In this document: positions 51,302-60,748 of the stretch, piece by piece
How positions within the stretch are numbered: the first letter of the stretch is position 1
How the letters are laid out: the number at the start of each line of letters is the position of its first letter
Program-made: the position numbers and the translations under genes
Notes under the pieces: generated by a model
What the model was told of the DNA's origin: nothing
The model's input: only the letters and a program-made list of their open reading frames with translations
The model's database searches: none
Source: Sphingomonas sp. LaA6.9
GTDB taxonomy: Bacteria; Pseudomonadota; Alphaproteobacteria; Sphingomonadales; Sphingomonadaceae
Direction of reading: 5' to 3'
NCBI RefSeq assembly: GCF_022601895.1
Contig: NZ_JAKVIO010000008.1
Location: 80,228 to 144,227, forward strand
DNA: 64,000 bases

Positions 51302-51754
51302 ATGACCAACACCAAAACGCTGAGCCAATCGCTGATTGGCTATGAACTCGCCAGCGAGGCGATCGCCGCCGGCGTAGCGGCTGCCAGGGAACGGAAGGTC
51401 GCACTGAGCTTCGTGGTTCTCGACGCTGCCGGCCATCTAGTCGCTTCAGCCCGCATGGACGGCGCCGCTTTCATCACAATCGAGGTCGCGCGCGGCAAGG
51501 CATTCGCCAGTGCCGCGACGGGCGGTCAGCCCGGTCTCAGCCTCGGTCAGCGCTACAATGACAATCCCATGGTCTGGGGCAATGTCTCATCGCTGGGCTT
51601 CGGTGCGCCGCTGCTGCCCGCCCAGGGCGCGCTTCCGATATTCCTTGAAGGACAGTTCATCGGCGTGATGGGGGCCAGCGGGGCTCCGTCAGAGATCGAC
51701 GATGCGGTTGTCACCTGCGCCGTCGAAGCAATCGGCTGCACCGTCTCCGCCTAG
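51302..51754 (+). CDS. GlcG/HbpS-family (heme-binding-like) protein
   Basis: 150 aa from ATG 51302: AIAAGVAAARERKVALSFVV, LDAAGHLVASARMDGAAFIT, IEVARGKAFASAATG and GALPIFLEGQFIGVMGASGA. This is the GlcG/HbpS (DUF336) fold. Members bind heme or cobalamin or accompany small-molecule catabolism genes. Placed 13 bases after the MFS gene in the same direction, so it is probably part of the catabolic operon. It lacks a signal peptide. Confidence 0.88.
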   Translation: MTNTKTLSQSLIGYELASEAIAAGVAAARERKVALSFVVLDAAGHLVASARMDGAAFITIEVARGKAFASAATGGQPGLSLGQRYNDNPMVWGNVSSLGFGAPLLPAQGALPIFLEGQFIGVMGASGAPSEIDDAVVTCAVEAIGCTVSA

Positions 51755-51821
51755 AAACCGACGCAAATTCAAGCATCAGCACCGCCGAAGGCTGCTTCGG
51801 CGCAGGGGAGGACTTTGTCCA

Positions 51822-52757
51822 ATGAAGATCATCGCTTTTGCCGATGGCGCAGGTGAAGCGCTCGGGGTCATGACCGGCCCGGAGCATTTCGTGGCTCTTG
51901 CCGATGTCGCGCCCAAACTGCCGACCTCGCTGGTCGCCATCCTCGAAATGCCTGATGGCCTTTTGCACGTCGCGGCCGCCGTGGAAGGACAGGTGGGGAA
52001 GCGCGAGCTCGCCTCGGTGACGCTCAAGCCATTTCTGGGGCGGGCCAATGCGCTCTGGGCGCTCGCCCTCAATTTCAAGACGCACATCGAGGAAACCGGC
52101 CTCACCACATCGCGGGAACATCCGCATCTCTTCCTGCGAACCGCAGCCTCCTATGTCGGCGCGGGTGAGCCGATCCTCGCACCGCATGACGATGTGGCAC
52201 GCGCCTTCGACTATGAGGGCGAGCTCGCGGTCGTGATCGGGAAGGGCGGTCGCCACATCCCTTATGACCGCGCGCTGGAACATGTAGCGGGATATAGCTG
52301 CCTCAACGAAGGCTCGGTGCGCGAGTATCAGCATCACAACCGCCAGTTCGGTCTGGGCAAGAATTTCGAGGCTTCGGGAAGCTACGGGCCCTGGCTCGTG
52401 ACCGCCGATGAGTTCGGGGATCCGTCCACCCACAGGGTGAAAACGCGCGTCAACGGCGTCACGCGCCAGGATGCGCCGCTCGACGACATGCTCTTCGATG
52501 TCGCCGCCACCATCAGTTACCTTTCGCAAGCTTACACGCTGCGGCCCGGCGATATGATCGCGATGGGAACGCCCGGCGCCTTGCCGCCCGCCGAGGACGA
52601 TGTCGAAGGTCGCGATCTCAGCCGGCAGTTCGGCACCTTTAAGACACCAGGCCTTGTCCATATGCGTCCCGGCGATCTGGTCGAAGTCGAGATCGACGGC
52701 ATTGGCATACTCAGCAATCCGGTCTCCGGCGACGAGCCGGCGCTCTACCGGCGGTAG
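51822..52757 (+). CDS. fumarylacetoacetate hydrolase (FAH) family protein
   Basis: 311 aa from ATG 51822 (preceded by caggggagg). FAH core: WALALNFKTHIEETGLTTSR, HPHLFLRTAASYVGAGEPIL, DYEGELAVVIGKGGRHIPYD with metal-binding Glu residues, and YTLRPGDMIAMGTPGALPPA. Metal-dependent hydrolase or decarboxylase of 2-oxo acids from ring cleavage, e.g. fumarylpyruvate or a hydratase substrate. Its paralogue at 58109-59104 is of a different subfamily. Confidence 0.9.
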   Translation: MKIIAFADGAGEALGVMTGPEHFVALADVAPKLPTSLVAILEMPDGLLHVAAAVEGQVGKRELASVTLKPFLGRANALWALALNFKTHIEETGLTTSREHPHLFLRTAASYVGAGEPILAPHDDVARAFDYEGELAVVIGKGGRHIPYDRALEHVAGYSCLNEGSVREYQHHNRQFGLGKNFEASGSYGPWLVTADEFGDPSTHRVKTRVNGVTRQDAPLDDMLFDVAATISYLSQAYTLRPGDMIAMGTPGALPPAEDDVEGRDLSRQFGTFKTPGLVHMRPGDLVEVEIDGIGILSNPVSGDEPALYRR

Positions 52758-52917
52758 TGAGTGTTTACGCTGGTGCTGGAACCGCACTTCGCTCGGCCCA
52801 CGCTTCTAGAAATCGCGCGCTCTCCCCTGCGACGGGAGCCTTCACTGGACACGCCAACAATCCGCTGAGGCCGGCTTTACGGTCGGATCGAGCGACTAAT
52901 CATGTTGAGGAACGAAT

Positions 52918-53541
52918 ATGACATTGCGGATCTGGGGTCGGGAAACGTCGACCAATGTACAGAAAGTGCTCTGGCTGTGCGCCGAGTTGGGACTGTCTTA
53001 TGAGCGGATCGACCTCGGTGGGCCTTTTGGCGGCCTCGACGATCCCGCTTATCGCGCCAAAAATCCCAATGGCCTGATCCCGACGATCGAGGACAATGGC
53101 TTCATATTGTGGGAATCGCACGCAATCCTTCGCTATCTGGCCGCAGATCACCCACAATCCGGGCTGATGCCGGACGACCGGCATGCGCGCGCCATAATGG
53201 ACCAATGGCTCGACTGGCAGATGGTCGCGCTTGGCCTTGCGCTCCGCGACCTCTTCATGAAGCTTCACCGCCCCGGTGCCGTGGCGCCAACAGTTGAGGA
53301 GATCGCGGCCGCGGCCGATTATGCCGCTAGCAAATTCCTGATCGTGGAAGGGCGGCTCGCGCAATCACCCTATGTCGCAGGAGATGCGTTCTCGCTCGCT
53401 GATATCGCGGTCGGGATCAGTGTCCATCGCTGGCTGAAGCTGGCGGTCGACCGTCCGGTGGTCCCGGCGATCCTAGCCTGGTACGACCGTGTCAGCAGGC
53501 GCGACGCGTTCGGCAAGATCGCCACGATCCCGCTCAAATGA
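52918..53541 (+). CDS. glutathione S-transferase family protein
   Basis: 207 aa from ATG 52918. Thioredoxin-like half (LRIWGRETSTNVQKVLWLCA, KNPNGLIPTIEDNGFILWES with the cis-Pro and ES-x-x-I glutathione contacts) and helical C-terminal half (DYAASKFLIVEGRLAQSPYV, AGDAFSLADIAVGI). In ring-cleavage loci GSTs act as maleylpyruvate or maleylacetoacetate isomerases, which would fit the FAH genes here; this is inference. Confidence 0.9.
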   Translation: MTLRIWGRETSTNVQKVLWLCAELGLSYERIDLGGPFGGLDDPAYRAKNPNGLIPTIEDNGFILWESHAILRYLAADHPQSGLMPDDRHARAIMDQWLDWQMVALGLALRDLFMKLHRPGAVAPTVEEIAAAADYAASKFLIVEGRLAQSPYVAGDAFSLADIAVGISVHRWLKLAVDRPVVPAILAWYDRVSRRDAFGKIATIPLK

Positions 53542-53544
53542 GGA

Positions 53545-54435
53545 TCAGGATGCAGCCGCGTCGCCGCTCGTGGTCTGGCGGCGAAATTCGCTCGGCGATA
53601 CGCCGATATGCTGGGTGAAGAAGCGGGTGAAATTGCTGTGGCCGGCAAAGCCGAGTTCGTCGGCGAGTTCGATCAGCGGGAGGTCGGAGGTGCTCAGCCG
53701 GCGCGTCGCCATTGTGAGGCGGACATAGTCTGCATAATGCTGCGGCGACGTTCCGACGCAGCGACGGAATTGCTCGAAGAAGCGGGAGCGTGAGAGGCCG
53801 ACCTCACGCGCCACTTCTTCCATGCGGGGATTCTTGAGCGCATTTTCGTGGATATAGGCAAGCGCCTTGCGGATGCGGAAGTCGACCATGCGCCGGCGCG
53901 GAAGCAACGCGCGGTCGAGCGAAGAGTCGGCGTAGTTGGTGACGAGCGCGTCCATCAGACTGAGCAAAAGGTCGCCGCACTGATCGTCGATATCGCGAAC
54001 ATGCGTCGGGATGGCCGAGGCGAGCCGGTTCGCAAGCATGCGCACCTCCTCGTTGAGTTCGGCACTGGGGCCCGGAAAAAGCGATTCCACGATCATCGTC
54101 GTTTCGGGAAGCATTTCGGACAGCCATGCCGGTTCAATGAAGAGCGACAGGATCAGTGTGGGTTTGTCATCATTGGCGAGCTTGGCATGGGGCAGCCAGG
54201 AATTGAACAGCAGCACATTCTGGTCGTCGAGCACAATATCCTTGCCGTCGGCCTGAAATATCGCGTCCGCGCCACCCATCTTGAAGAGAATGTTGATCTG
54301 ACGATGAGAATGTTCAACGAGCGGTCGGTCATTCAGATTGACGGTCGCCCGTCCGAAGCGTCCGGAAAATATCCAGACCAGTCTTTCCTGCGCCATAACG
54401 CCCGCATCCTCTTCTTTTCTATTTGTATCCACCAT
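53545..54435 (-). CDS. AraC-family transcriptional regulator
   Basis: 296 aa. N-terminal cupin-like effector domain (LVEHSHRQINILFKMGGADA, FNSWLPHAKLANDDKPTLIL) and C-terminal AraC HTH pair: MEEVAREVGLSRSRFFEQFR, VGTSPQHYADYVRLTMATRR, LPLIELADELGFAGHSNFTR and FFTQHIGVSPSEFRRQ. It is divergent from the TonB receptor and convergent with the GST gene, so it is the likely switch of the catabolic block. Confidence 0.93.
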   Translation of the reverse strand: MVDTNRKEEDAGVMAQERLVWIFSGRFGRATVNLNDRPLVEHSHRQINILFKMGGADAIFQADGKDIVLDDQNVLLFNSWLPHAKLANDDKPTLILSLFIEPAWLSEMLPETTMIVESLFPGPSAELNEEVRMLANRLASAIPTHVRDIDDQCGDLLLSLMDALVTNYADSSLDRALLPRRRMVDFRIRKALAYIHENALKNPRMEEVAREVGLSRSRFFEQFRRCVGTSPQHYADYVRLTMATRRLSTSDLPLIELADELGFAGHSNFTRFFTQHIGVSPSEFRRQTTSGDAAAS

Positions 54436-54653
54436 GACCGGACAGGCGCCTGATCATGATCGGCCCTCTTCATCTACCGCCAACGGGCAATGAGCGAACC
54501 CAAAAAACGCCTTTGGCTTTCGAAAAACTGGACTGATTGGCAAGTGGACGGATTGTGCCGACAGCGCGGTTGAAAAGCCCATGCGACAGGGAAGGGGACG
54601 GACACAGAGGGTGAGAAACCCCATCCGGCACCACCAATAATGGGGAAGAGAGG
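54436..54653. promoter_or_regulatory. divergent promoter region araC / TonB receptor
   Basis: 218 bp between the AraC-type gene and the receptor. No palindrome or direct repeat could be assigned with confidence. A ribosome site gggaagagagg precedes the receptor ATG at 54654. Confidence 0.45.
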
Positions 54654-57527
54654 ATGGGAATGAAAACGCGCAATATGGAGCAGGCAAAGAACCGATATTC
54701 TCGCCAGAACCGATATCTGAAAGCGACGAGCGCTGCCGTCGCGGTCTTCTGCCTGATGCCCTACGGCCAAGCCACGGCCCAGGAAAGCGAACCGGCGGCA
54801 GCACCGCAGGCGGCCGAGGAAACGCCGGCCAGCGACATTGTGGTGACAGGCTCGCGCGTGGCTCGCGAAGGCTTTACGGCGCCGACGCCGACCACCGTCA
54901 TCGGCGTCGAACAGATCAAGGCGGCGGCACCCGCCAGCATTGCCGACTATGTCAACCAGTTGCCCGCGCTCGTGGGTTCGAACACGCCGCGCATCGCCAA
55001 TACCGGCGCGTCGGCGACGGTCGGTTCCAACCTTTTTAACCTGCGCAGCCTGGGGGCGAACCGCACGCTCGTGCTTCTCGACGGTCATCGCGTGGTGCCG
55101 TCCACCATCACGGGCAATGTCGATATCAACCTGTTGCCCCAGGCGCTCGTCCAGCGCGTCGATGTCGTGACGGGCGGCGCATCGGCGGCCTGGGGTTCGG
55201 ATGCCGTTGCCGGCGTCGTCAATTTCGTCCTCGACCGCAAGTTCGAAGGCGTCATGGCCAACATCCAGAGCGGGATCGCCGAAGAGGGCGATGCCCGCAC
55301 CTTCAAGGCCGAGCTCTCCTACGGGACGAGCTTTGCCGATGGGCGCGGCCATTTCATCGTCAGCGGCGAATATCACGACGATGGCGCCGCCGGAAAGGTG
55401 AGCACGCGCGACTGGTTCAAGAGCCGCAAGGTCATCTTCAATCCCGCCTGGACGGCGACCAACGGCCAACCGCGGCGCATCGTCCAGACCGGAGTGGGGG
55501 CCAGCAACGAGACTTCGGGCGGGCTCATCACCGGTCCCGCAACCGTGACGGTCGGCGGCGTCACCATGGCCAATCCGTTGCGCAACATCCAGTTCGGCCC
55601 CGGCGGCGTTCCCATGCCCTACGATCCCGGCACGGTCAGCGGCATTTCGGCTTTTGGCGGCGATGTCGAGGACATCAGCCAGGCAATCGAGCTCGCCGTG
55701 CCGCTGCGCTATGGCACCGCTTATGGTCGCCTGAGCTACGAGATCGCGCCCGACGTCACCATTTACGGCGAGGCGACCTACGCCAAGGCGTGGAACGAGA
55801 TTGTGGCGCGCGTCTATGATCGCGGCGGCAATATCACGATCCGACGCGACAATGCTTTCTTGCCGGGAAGCATCGCCACGCAGATGGCTTCGCTCGGTCT
55901 AAACACCATCCAGATGGGACGCATGTTCCTCGACTGGGGGCCGCTGCGGGGGCGCAACAAACGCGAGCAGCAACGCTATGTCGCAGGCGCGGAAGGTGAA
56001 CTGAGCGGCGGCTGGTCTTGGGATGCCTATGTTCAGCACGGCGTCACCGATTTCTCGACCGGCGCATATGACAACAATCCGATCATCGCCAATTTCAACC
56101 GGGCGGTGGACTCGGTCGTCAATCCCGCCAACGGGCAGATCGTGTGCCGAACGACCCTTGCGGATCCTACCAACGGTTGCGTGCCGCTCAACATTTTCGG
56201 TTCTGGTTCGACCTCCGAGGCGGGCCGCAACTATGTCTTCGGGCGCTCAGTCCAGAATATCAAGATCCAGCAGGACGTCGTCGCAGCAAGCCTGCGCGGC
56301 GAGCCGCTCTCGCTTTGGGCGGGTCCGGTCTCGGTCGCGCTCGGCATCGAGGGACGGCGCGAGAAATATCGCTCGACCGCCGATGCGCTCTCACTGACCG
56401 ATGCCTTCTTCGTCGGCAACTTCAAGCCGTCGAGCGGCAAATATGATGTGAAGGAAGCCTTCTTTGAAACGGTGATCCCGCTGCTCGCGGACAAGCCATT
56501 CGCCAAGTCACTCGACCTGAACGCCGCGATCCGCCTGACCGACTATAGTCTCAGTGGATCGGTGACCACCTGGAAGGTCGGCGCAACCTGGGACCTCAAC
56601 GATCAGATCCGCGCGCGCGGCGTGGTGTCACGCGACATTCGCGCGCCCAATCTCAGCGAACTGTTCCAGGGCGGCGCGACGCTCAACCAGACCGTCGACG
56701 ATCCCGTCACGGGGACGAGCTACAGTTCGCGGACCGTCAGCCAGGGCAATCCGAACCTCAAGCCCGAAAAGGCCGACACCAAGTCCTTTGGCATCGTCTA
56801 TCGCCCGCACTGGCTTGATGGCCTCTCGGTCTCGGTCGACTATTTCGACATCAAGATCGATGGCGCGATTGCCAGCCTCATCGCGCAGCGGATCATCGAC
56901 AAGTGCGACGAGGGGATCACCTCGCAATGCGCGTTCATCACGCGCAGCTCGCCTACCGGGCCGATCCAGAGCATCCTGCTCGTCCCGCAGAACATCAACT
57001 CGGAACGAACCAAGGGTATCGATATCGAGGGAACGTATCGCACCGAACTGGGCAAGGGCGACCTGACGCTCAGAGCAGTCGCAACCTATGTCGACGAGCG
57101 CTCGGAAACCGCCGATGGCCAGAAGGTCGAATATGCCGGCACCAACGCCAACGAGTCCCAACCGTCCAAGGCGGTGCCCAGCTGGCGCGTCATGTCGTCG
57201 GTTACCTATGATCTGGGTGATATCGCATCCACGCTGACCGGACGCTTCATCAGCGCGGGCAAGCTCAACAATGCCTGGGTCGAAGGCGTCGATATCGACG
57301 ACAATAATGTGCCGTCCGCCTTCTATCTCGACTGGTCGATGACCTACCGCATCGACAGCTTCGGCAAGGGCGCGGAGGTCTATTTCGCGATCCAGAATCT
57401 GCTCGACAAGGATCCGCCGGCCTCACCCAACTACTCGACCGCGAGCACGATCCAGACCGGCGTCAACGGCTATATCTACGATGTCATCGGGCGCCAGTTC
57501 CGCGTCGGCGTGCGGACCAAATTCTAG
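54654..57527 (+). CDS. TonB-dependent receptor (no STN domain)
   Basis: 957 aa from ATG 54654. Signal region with ATSAAVAVFCLMPYGQATAQ, then the TonB-box-like SDIVVTGSRVAREGF, plug motifs (SIADYVNQLPALVGSNTPRI; LFNLRSLGANRTLVLLDGHR, VDVVTGGASAAWGSDAVAGV) and a long barrel with GNPNLKPEKADTKSFGIVYR, ending GRQFRVGVRTKF. Such receptors bring carbohydrates, aromatics or metal chelates across the outer membrane. Context with MFS, VOC and FAH genes suggests uptake of the compound degraded by this block. Confidence 0.95.
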   Translation: MGMKTRNMEQAKNRYSRQNRYLKATSAAVAVFCLMPYGQATAQESEPAAAPQAAEETPASDIVVTGSRVAREGFTAPTPTTVIGVEQIKAAAPASIADYVNQLPALVGSNTPRIANTGASATVGSNLFNLRSLGANRTLVLLDGHRVVPSTITGNVDINLLPQALVQRVDVVTGGASAAWGSDAVAGVVNFVLDRKFEGVMANIQSGIAEEGDARTFKAELSYGTSFADGRGHFIVSGEYHDDGAAGKVSTRDWFKSRKVIFNPAWTATNGQPRRIVQTGVGASNETSGGLITGPATVTVGGVTMANPLRNIQFGPGGVPMPYDPGTVSGISAFGGDVEDISQAIELAVPLRYGTAYGRLSYEIAPDVTIYGEATYAKAWNEIVARVYDRGGNITIRRDNAFLPGSIATQMASLGLNTIQMGRMFLDWGPLRGRNKREQQRYVAGAEGELSGGWSWDAYVQHGVTDFSTGAYDNNPIIANFNRAVDSVVNPANGQIVCRTTLADPTNGCVPLNIFGSGSTSEAGRNYVFGRSVQNIKIQQDVVAASLRGEPLSLWAGPVSVALGIEGRREKYRSTADALSLTDAFFVGNFKPSSGKYDVKEAFFETVIPLLADKPFAKSLDLNAAIRLTDYSLSGSVTTWKVGATWDLNDQIRARGVVSRDIRAPNLSELFQGGATLNQTVDDPVTGTSYSSRTVSQGNPNLKPEKADTKSFGIVYRPHWLDGLSVSVDYFDIKIDGAIASLIAQRIIDKCDEGITSQCAFITRSSPTGPIQSILLVPQNINSERTKGIDIEGTYRTELGKGDLTLRAVATYVDERSETADGQKVEYAGTNANESQPSKAVPSWRVMSSVTYDLGDIASTLTGRFISAGKLNNAWVEGVDIDDNNVPSAFYLDWSMTYRIDSFGKGAEVYFAIQNLLDKDPPASPNYSTASTIQTGVNGYIYDVIGRQFRVGVRTKF

Positions 57528-57557
57528 AACGTGCCAAATCTCACAGGAGACATACCG

Positions 57558-58112
57558 ATGCTTTGCAAGAAGCTGCACCATGCCGCATTCCGGTGCGTCG
57601 ATGCCGCCGAGACCGTGGAATTCTACACCACCGTGCTTGGACTCAAATTCACGCATGCGATGGGGGAGGACCATGTGCCATCCACCGGCGAATACAGCCC
57701 CCACATCCACATCTTCTTCGAGATGGAGGACGGGTCCAATATTGCCTTCTTCGAGGTGCCGCAGGCGCCGCCCGGTATCAAGGACACCAACACGCCCGAT
57801 TGGGTACAGCATTTCGCTTTCGAGGTTGAAAGCGTCGATGCCCTCATCAAGGCGCGGGCCGAACTCGAGGCCAAGGGCATCGACGTGCTCGGACCGACCG
57901 ATCATGACGGTTTCATCCTCTCCATCTATTTCTTCGATCCTTCCGGGCACCGGCTCGAACTGACCGCGCGCACGGCTACGCCCGAGCAATATGCGCAATT
58001 CGAGAGGGAGGCCGTCGAGGTCCTCGAATGCTGGAACGAAACCCACGACTGGTCGAACCGTGAGCGGGTTTTCGGCAGCGCCAGCGGCTATCACCGGGAG
58101 GTGCTGCAATGA
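57558..58112 (+). CDS. VOC-superfamily protein (glyoxalase / extradiol dioxygenase fold)
   Basis: 184 aa from ATG 57558, ribosome site aggag. Two beta-alpha-beta-beta-beta modules: KKLHHAAFRCVDAAETVEFY, TVLGLKFTHAMGEDHVP; and WVQHFAFEVESVDALIKARA, IYFFDPSGHRLELTART. Candidate metal ligands are His in LHHA, His in VQHFAF and Glu in RLELTA, the three-ligand pattern of extradiol dioxygenases. It could be the ring-cleaving enzyme or a glyoxalase. Overlaps the FAH gene by four bases. Confidence 0.88.
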   Translation: MLCKKLHHAAFRCVDAAETVEFYTTVLGLKFTHAMGEDHVPSTGEYSPHIHIFFEMEDGSNIAFFEVPQAPPGIKDTNTPDWVQHFAFEVESVDALIKARAELEAKGIDVLGPTDHDGFILSIYFFDPSGHRLELTARTATPEQYAQFEREAVEVLECWNETHDWSNRERVFGSASGYHREVLQ

Positions 58113-59104
58113 AACTGACGAGCCTCAACGAAGGCGGTCGCGACGGGGCGCTTGCCGTGGTTTCGGCCGACATGCGCCGTGCGGTCCGGGCCACCGGTAT
58201 TGCGCCCACGCTTCAGGCCGCGCTCGACAATTGGGCCAATGTCGAGCCCGCACTCCGCACGCTCGACCGGGCATTGGCGGAGGGCAAGGCGGACGGTGTC
58301 TTCGACTATGATCCGCGTGCGGCGCTGGCCCCCCTTCCGCGCGCCTATCAGTTTCTCGACGGCAGCGCCTATTATCATCACATGTCAGTGGTCCGCGCAG
58401 CGCGCGGCGCGAAGCCACCCGAGGACTTCTTCGAGATCCCGCTCATGTATCAGGGCCTGTCGGATCCGATCCTGGGTCCAACACAGCCTCTCCGCCTGAC
58501 CGAGGACGAGGCGCTCGGCATCGATATCGAGGCGGAGATCGCGGTCATCACGGGGGATGTCCCGATGGGGGTGAGCGTCGAGGACGCGCCGAACTATGTG
58601 CGGCTGATCGTACTTCTCAACGACTATTCGCTGCGCGGCGTGATCCCGCCCGAAATCGGGCGGGGCTTCGGCTTTCTACAGGGCAAATGCGTCAACAGCA
58701 TGGGTCCCGTGGCGGTCACGCCCGACGAACTGGGAAGCGCATGGAACGGGCGGCTGCTTTCGGGGATCTACCGAATCCACATCAATGGCAACCAGCTCGG
58801 CGAACTCCAGCCGGGGATCGACGCCAGTTTCGACTATGCCCAGCTCATCGCGCACGCTGCGCGAACCCGTGAACTGCGTGCGGGCACGGTGATCGGCGCG
58901 GGCGCGCTCGCCAATGCCGATCACGCCCGGCATGGCAGCGGCTGCATCGCCGAGGAGCGTGCCCATGAACAGCTTCGCGACGGAGCGCCCTCCATGCCCT
59001 ATCTCCGCTTCGGCGATCAGGTTCATCTGGAAATGGTCGATGACCATGGCCGCTCGCTCTTCGGCGCGATCGACCAGCGCGTCGAACCCTATGTGGCCTC
59101 ATGA
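58109..59104 (+). CDS. fumarylacetoacetate hydrolase (FAH) family protein, FAA-like long form
   Basis: 331 aa. Long N-terminal part (GALAVVSADMRRAVRATGIA, APLPRAYQFLDGSAYYHHMS) and FAH core (IDIEAEIAVITGDVPMGVSV, VRLIVLLNDYSLRGVIPPEI, FGFLQGKCVNSMGPVAVTPD, GTVIGAGALANADHARHGSG-like end). It differs from the paralogue at 51822 and resembles the group annotated as fumarylacetoacetase-like. Joined to the VOC gene and alpha/beta hydrolase by ATGA overlaps, so these three proteins are made together. Confidence 0.9.
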   Translation: MKLTSLNEGGRDGALAVVSADMRRAVRATGIAPTLQAALDNWANVEPALRTLDRALAEGKADGVFDYDPRAALAPLPRAYQFLDGSAYYHHMSVVRAARGAKPPEDFFEIPLMYQGLSDPILGPTQPLRLTEDEALGIDIEAEIAVITGDVPMGVSVEDAPNYVRLIVLLNDYSLRGVIPPEIGRGFGFLQGKCVNSMGPVAVTPDELGSAWNGRLLSGIYRIHINGNQLGELQPGIDASFDYAQLIAHAARTRELRAGTVIGAGALANADHARHGSGCIAEERAHEQLRDGAPSMPYLRFGDQVHLEMVDDHGRSLFGAIDQRVEPYVAS

Positions 59105-59898
59105 GCGGCTCTGTCATCGGCCACGCGCTGCACGGACACGGGCCCCGGCGCGTTCTCTTCCTGCACGGCTGGTTCGGCGATCATAAGAGCTTTGATCCGA
59201 TCCTGCCCGGCTTCGAGGAGGATGTCTGGTCGCTCGCGCTGATGGATCAGCGAGGATATGGGCTGTCAGGAGACCGAACAGGCCCGTTCGATATTGCGAC
59301 GATCGCGGAAGACGCGCTCGCACTGGCCGATCATCTGGGATGGGACAATTTCAGTGTCGTCGGCCACTCCATGGGCGGGAAGGCCGGATTGCGGCTCGCT
59401 CTGCTGGCTCCGGACCGGATCGCGGCCCTTGTCGGCATTGCGCCGGTATGGGCCGGGGCCGCGCCCTTTGACGCGGATTCCCTGGGGCTGTTCCGTGCCG
59501 CCGCCACCGACGCCGGCGCGCGCGACATCATCATTCGGCATTCGACCTCAGGGCGGCTCGACGACGGACTATATGGCGAGCTCGTCGAGACGTCGCAGAG
59601 CACCGCAAGCGTCGAGGCGTTCGCGGCCTATTTCGAATCCTGGGCGCTCGACAATTTTGCCGACCAGGTTCGCGGCCTGCCGACTCCCGTTCAGGTGCTC
59701 GTCGGCGCGTTCGATCAGGCCATTACGGCAGATCTGGTCGACGCAACCTGGCGTGACGCGTTGTGCAATTTCTCATGCCACGTGCTGGCAGACGCCGGTC
59801 ACTACCCAATGCAGGAAAATCCCGCAGCACTGGGTGAGGCGCTCAACAAATTCCTGGAAGCTCCGATCGTCCAGCAAGGTGCCTGCCTGACCGAGTGA
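59101..59898 (+). CDS. alpha/beta hydrolase
   Basis: 265 aa. HGW oxyanion region (VLFLHGWFGDHKSFDPILPG), nucleophile elbow VVGHSMGGKAGL (Ser90), acid VQVLVGAFDQAITADLV and His in DAGHYPMQENPAALGEALNK. Family includes meta-cleavage product hydrolases, esterases and lactonases. In this operon a C-C or ester hydrolysis after ring cleavage is plausible. Confidence 0.9.
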   Translation: MSGSVIGHALHGHGPRRVLFLHGWFGDHKSFDPILPGFEEDVWSLALMDQRGYGLSGDRTGPFDIATIAEDALALADHLGWDNFSVVGHSMGGKAGLRLALLAPDRIAALVGIAPVWAGAAPFDADSLGLFRAAATDAGARDIIIRHSTSGRLDDGLYGELVETSQSTASVEAFAAYFESWALDNFADQVRGLPTPVQVLVGAFDQAITADLVDATWRDALCNFSCHVLADAGHYPMQENPAALGEALNKFLEAPIVQQGACLTE

Positions 59899-60202
59899 AG
59901 GGTTCGCGGCTGGCCAGACTTGGACTTGATCGAGAATATTTCGCAATCTCCATCGAATGCGGACCAGTTGAGATTATCGCTGCCAAGAAAACCATCGGTC
60001 GCGATGCACGACAGCGGTGGACCTGCGTGGGTAACCGGGGCTGGTCTATGAAAGTTGCGCGGGGGCGGTGCAGTTTAACCTGGATCAAGCCGATTATGCG
60101 TGCCGCGATGGTTATCCCTAAGGTAGGCCGCGGGGAGCAGCTCAAGCGCAACCTATTATGGTTTCGGCACGTTCCCTATGATCCCACCGCGGAGATCAGC
60201 AG
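59899..60202. other. 304-bp spacer without recognisable features
   Basis: After the hydrolase stop there is no clear terminator. Short frames only. Presumably carries the promoter of the DUF1440-like gene. Confidence 0.4.
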
Positions 60203-60748
60203 ATGAGCCAGCAACCTCCCCAACTTTTCAGCCGTATGCTTCTGGGCGCGATCGCAGGTGCCACCGGTACTGTCGCCATGACTGCGGCTATGAACAGGAT
60301 GCATGCGGCCCTTCCTGAGGAGGAACGCTATCCTCTGCCTCCACGCGAAATTACCGAACGCGTGCTGATCGACGGCCCTGACGAAGCCGTCATGGATGCG
60401 GCGACCGTTGCGCATCTTGCCTATGGCGCAGCGATCGGCGCGCTGATTGGCGGCATGCGACCCGGGATTGGTCCCGGGGCGGGGGCGGCGGCTGGGGTCG
60501 GAGTATGGGCGGCGAGCTACTTCGGATGGGTTCCCGGATTCGGTGTCCTCGAGCCAGCCGATGAACACCCGCCGCGCCGGAACGCCCTCATGATTGCGGC
60601 GCATCTCGTCTGGGGCGGTGTTACGGCCCTCGCGCTTGGCTCGCTCATCGAGGCGCGCTCGACGACGCTTCGTGCAGGGCCGGTGCTCGATGCCCCGCCA
60701 GCGACGAGGCGAAAACGGTCGCGTGCAACTGCGGAGTTGGCTTCATGA
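60203..60748 (+). CDS. DUF1440-like (YagU-type) membrane protein
   Basis: 181 aa: RMLLGAIAGATGTVAMTAAM, LAYGAAIGALIGGMRPGIGP, GAAAGVGVWAASYFGWVPGF and LMIAAHLVWGGVTALALGSL give three to four membrane spans. The GxxxGTxxMTxxM start and AHLxWG end fit the DUF1440/YagU family, linked in E. coli to acid resistance. The stop overlaps the FAD-Rieske gene by four bases. Confidence 0.75.
   Translation: MSQQPPQLFSRMLLGAIAGATGTVAMTAAMNRMHAALPEEERYPLPPREITERVLIDGPDEAVMDAATVAHLAYGAAIGALIGGMRPGIGPGAGAAAGVGVWAASYFGWVPGFGVLEPADEHPPRRNALMIAAHLVWGGVTALALGSLIEARSTTLRAGPVLDAPPATRRKRSRATAELAS

Noticed and set aside
50347..51315. 322-aa minus-strand open frame
   Set aside because: Antisense to the MFS transporter, with extremely charged composition typical of a shadow of a membrane protein gene.
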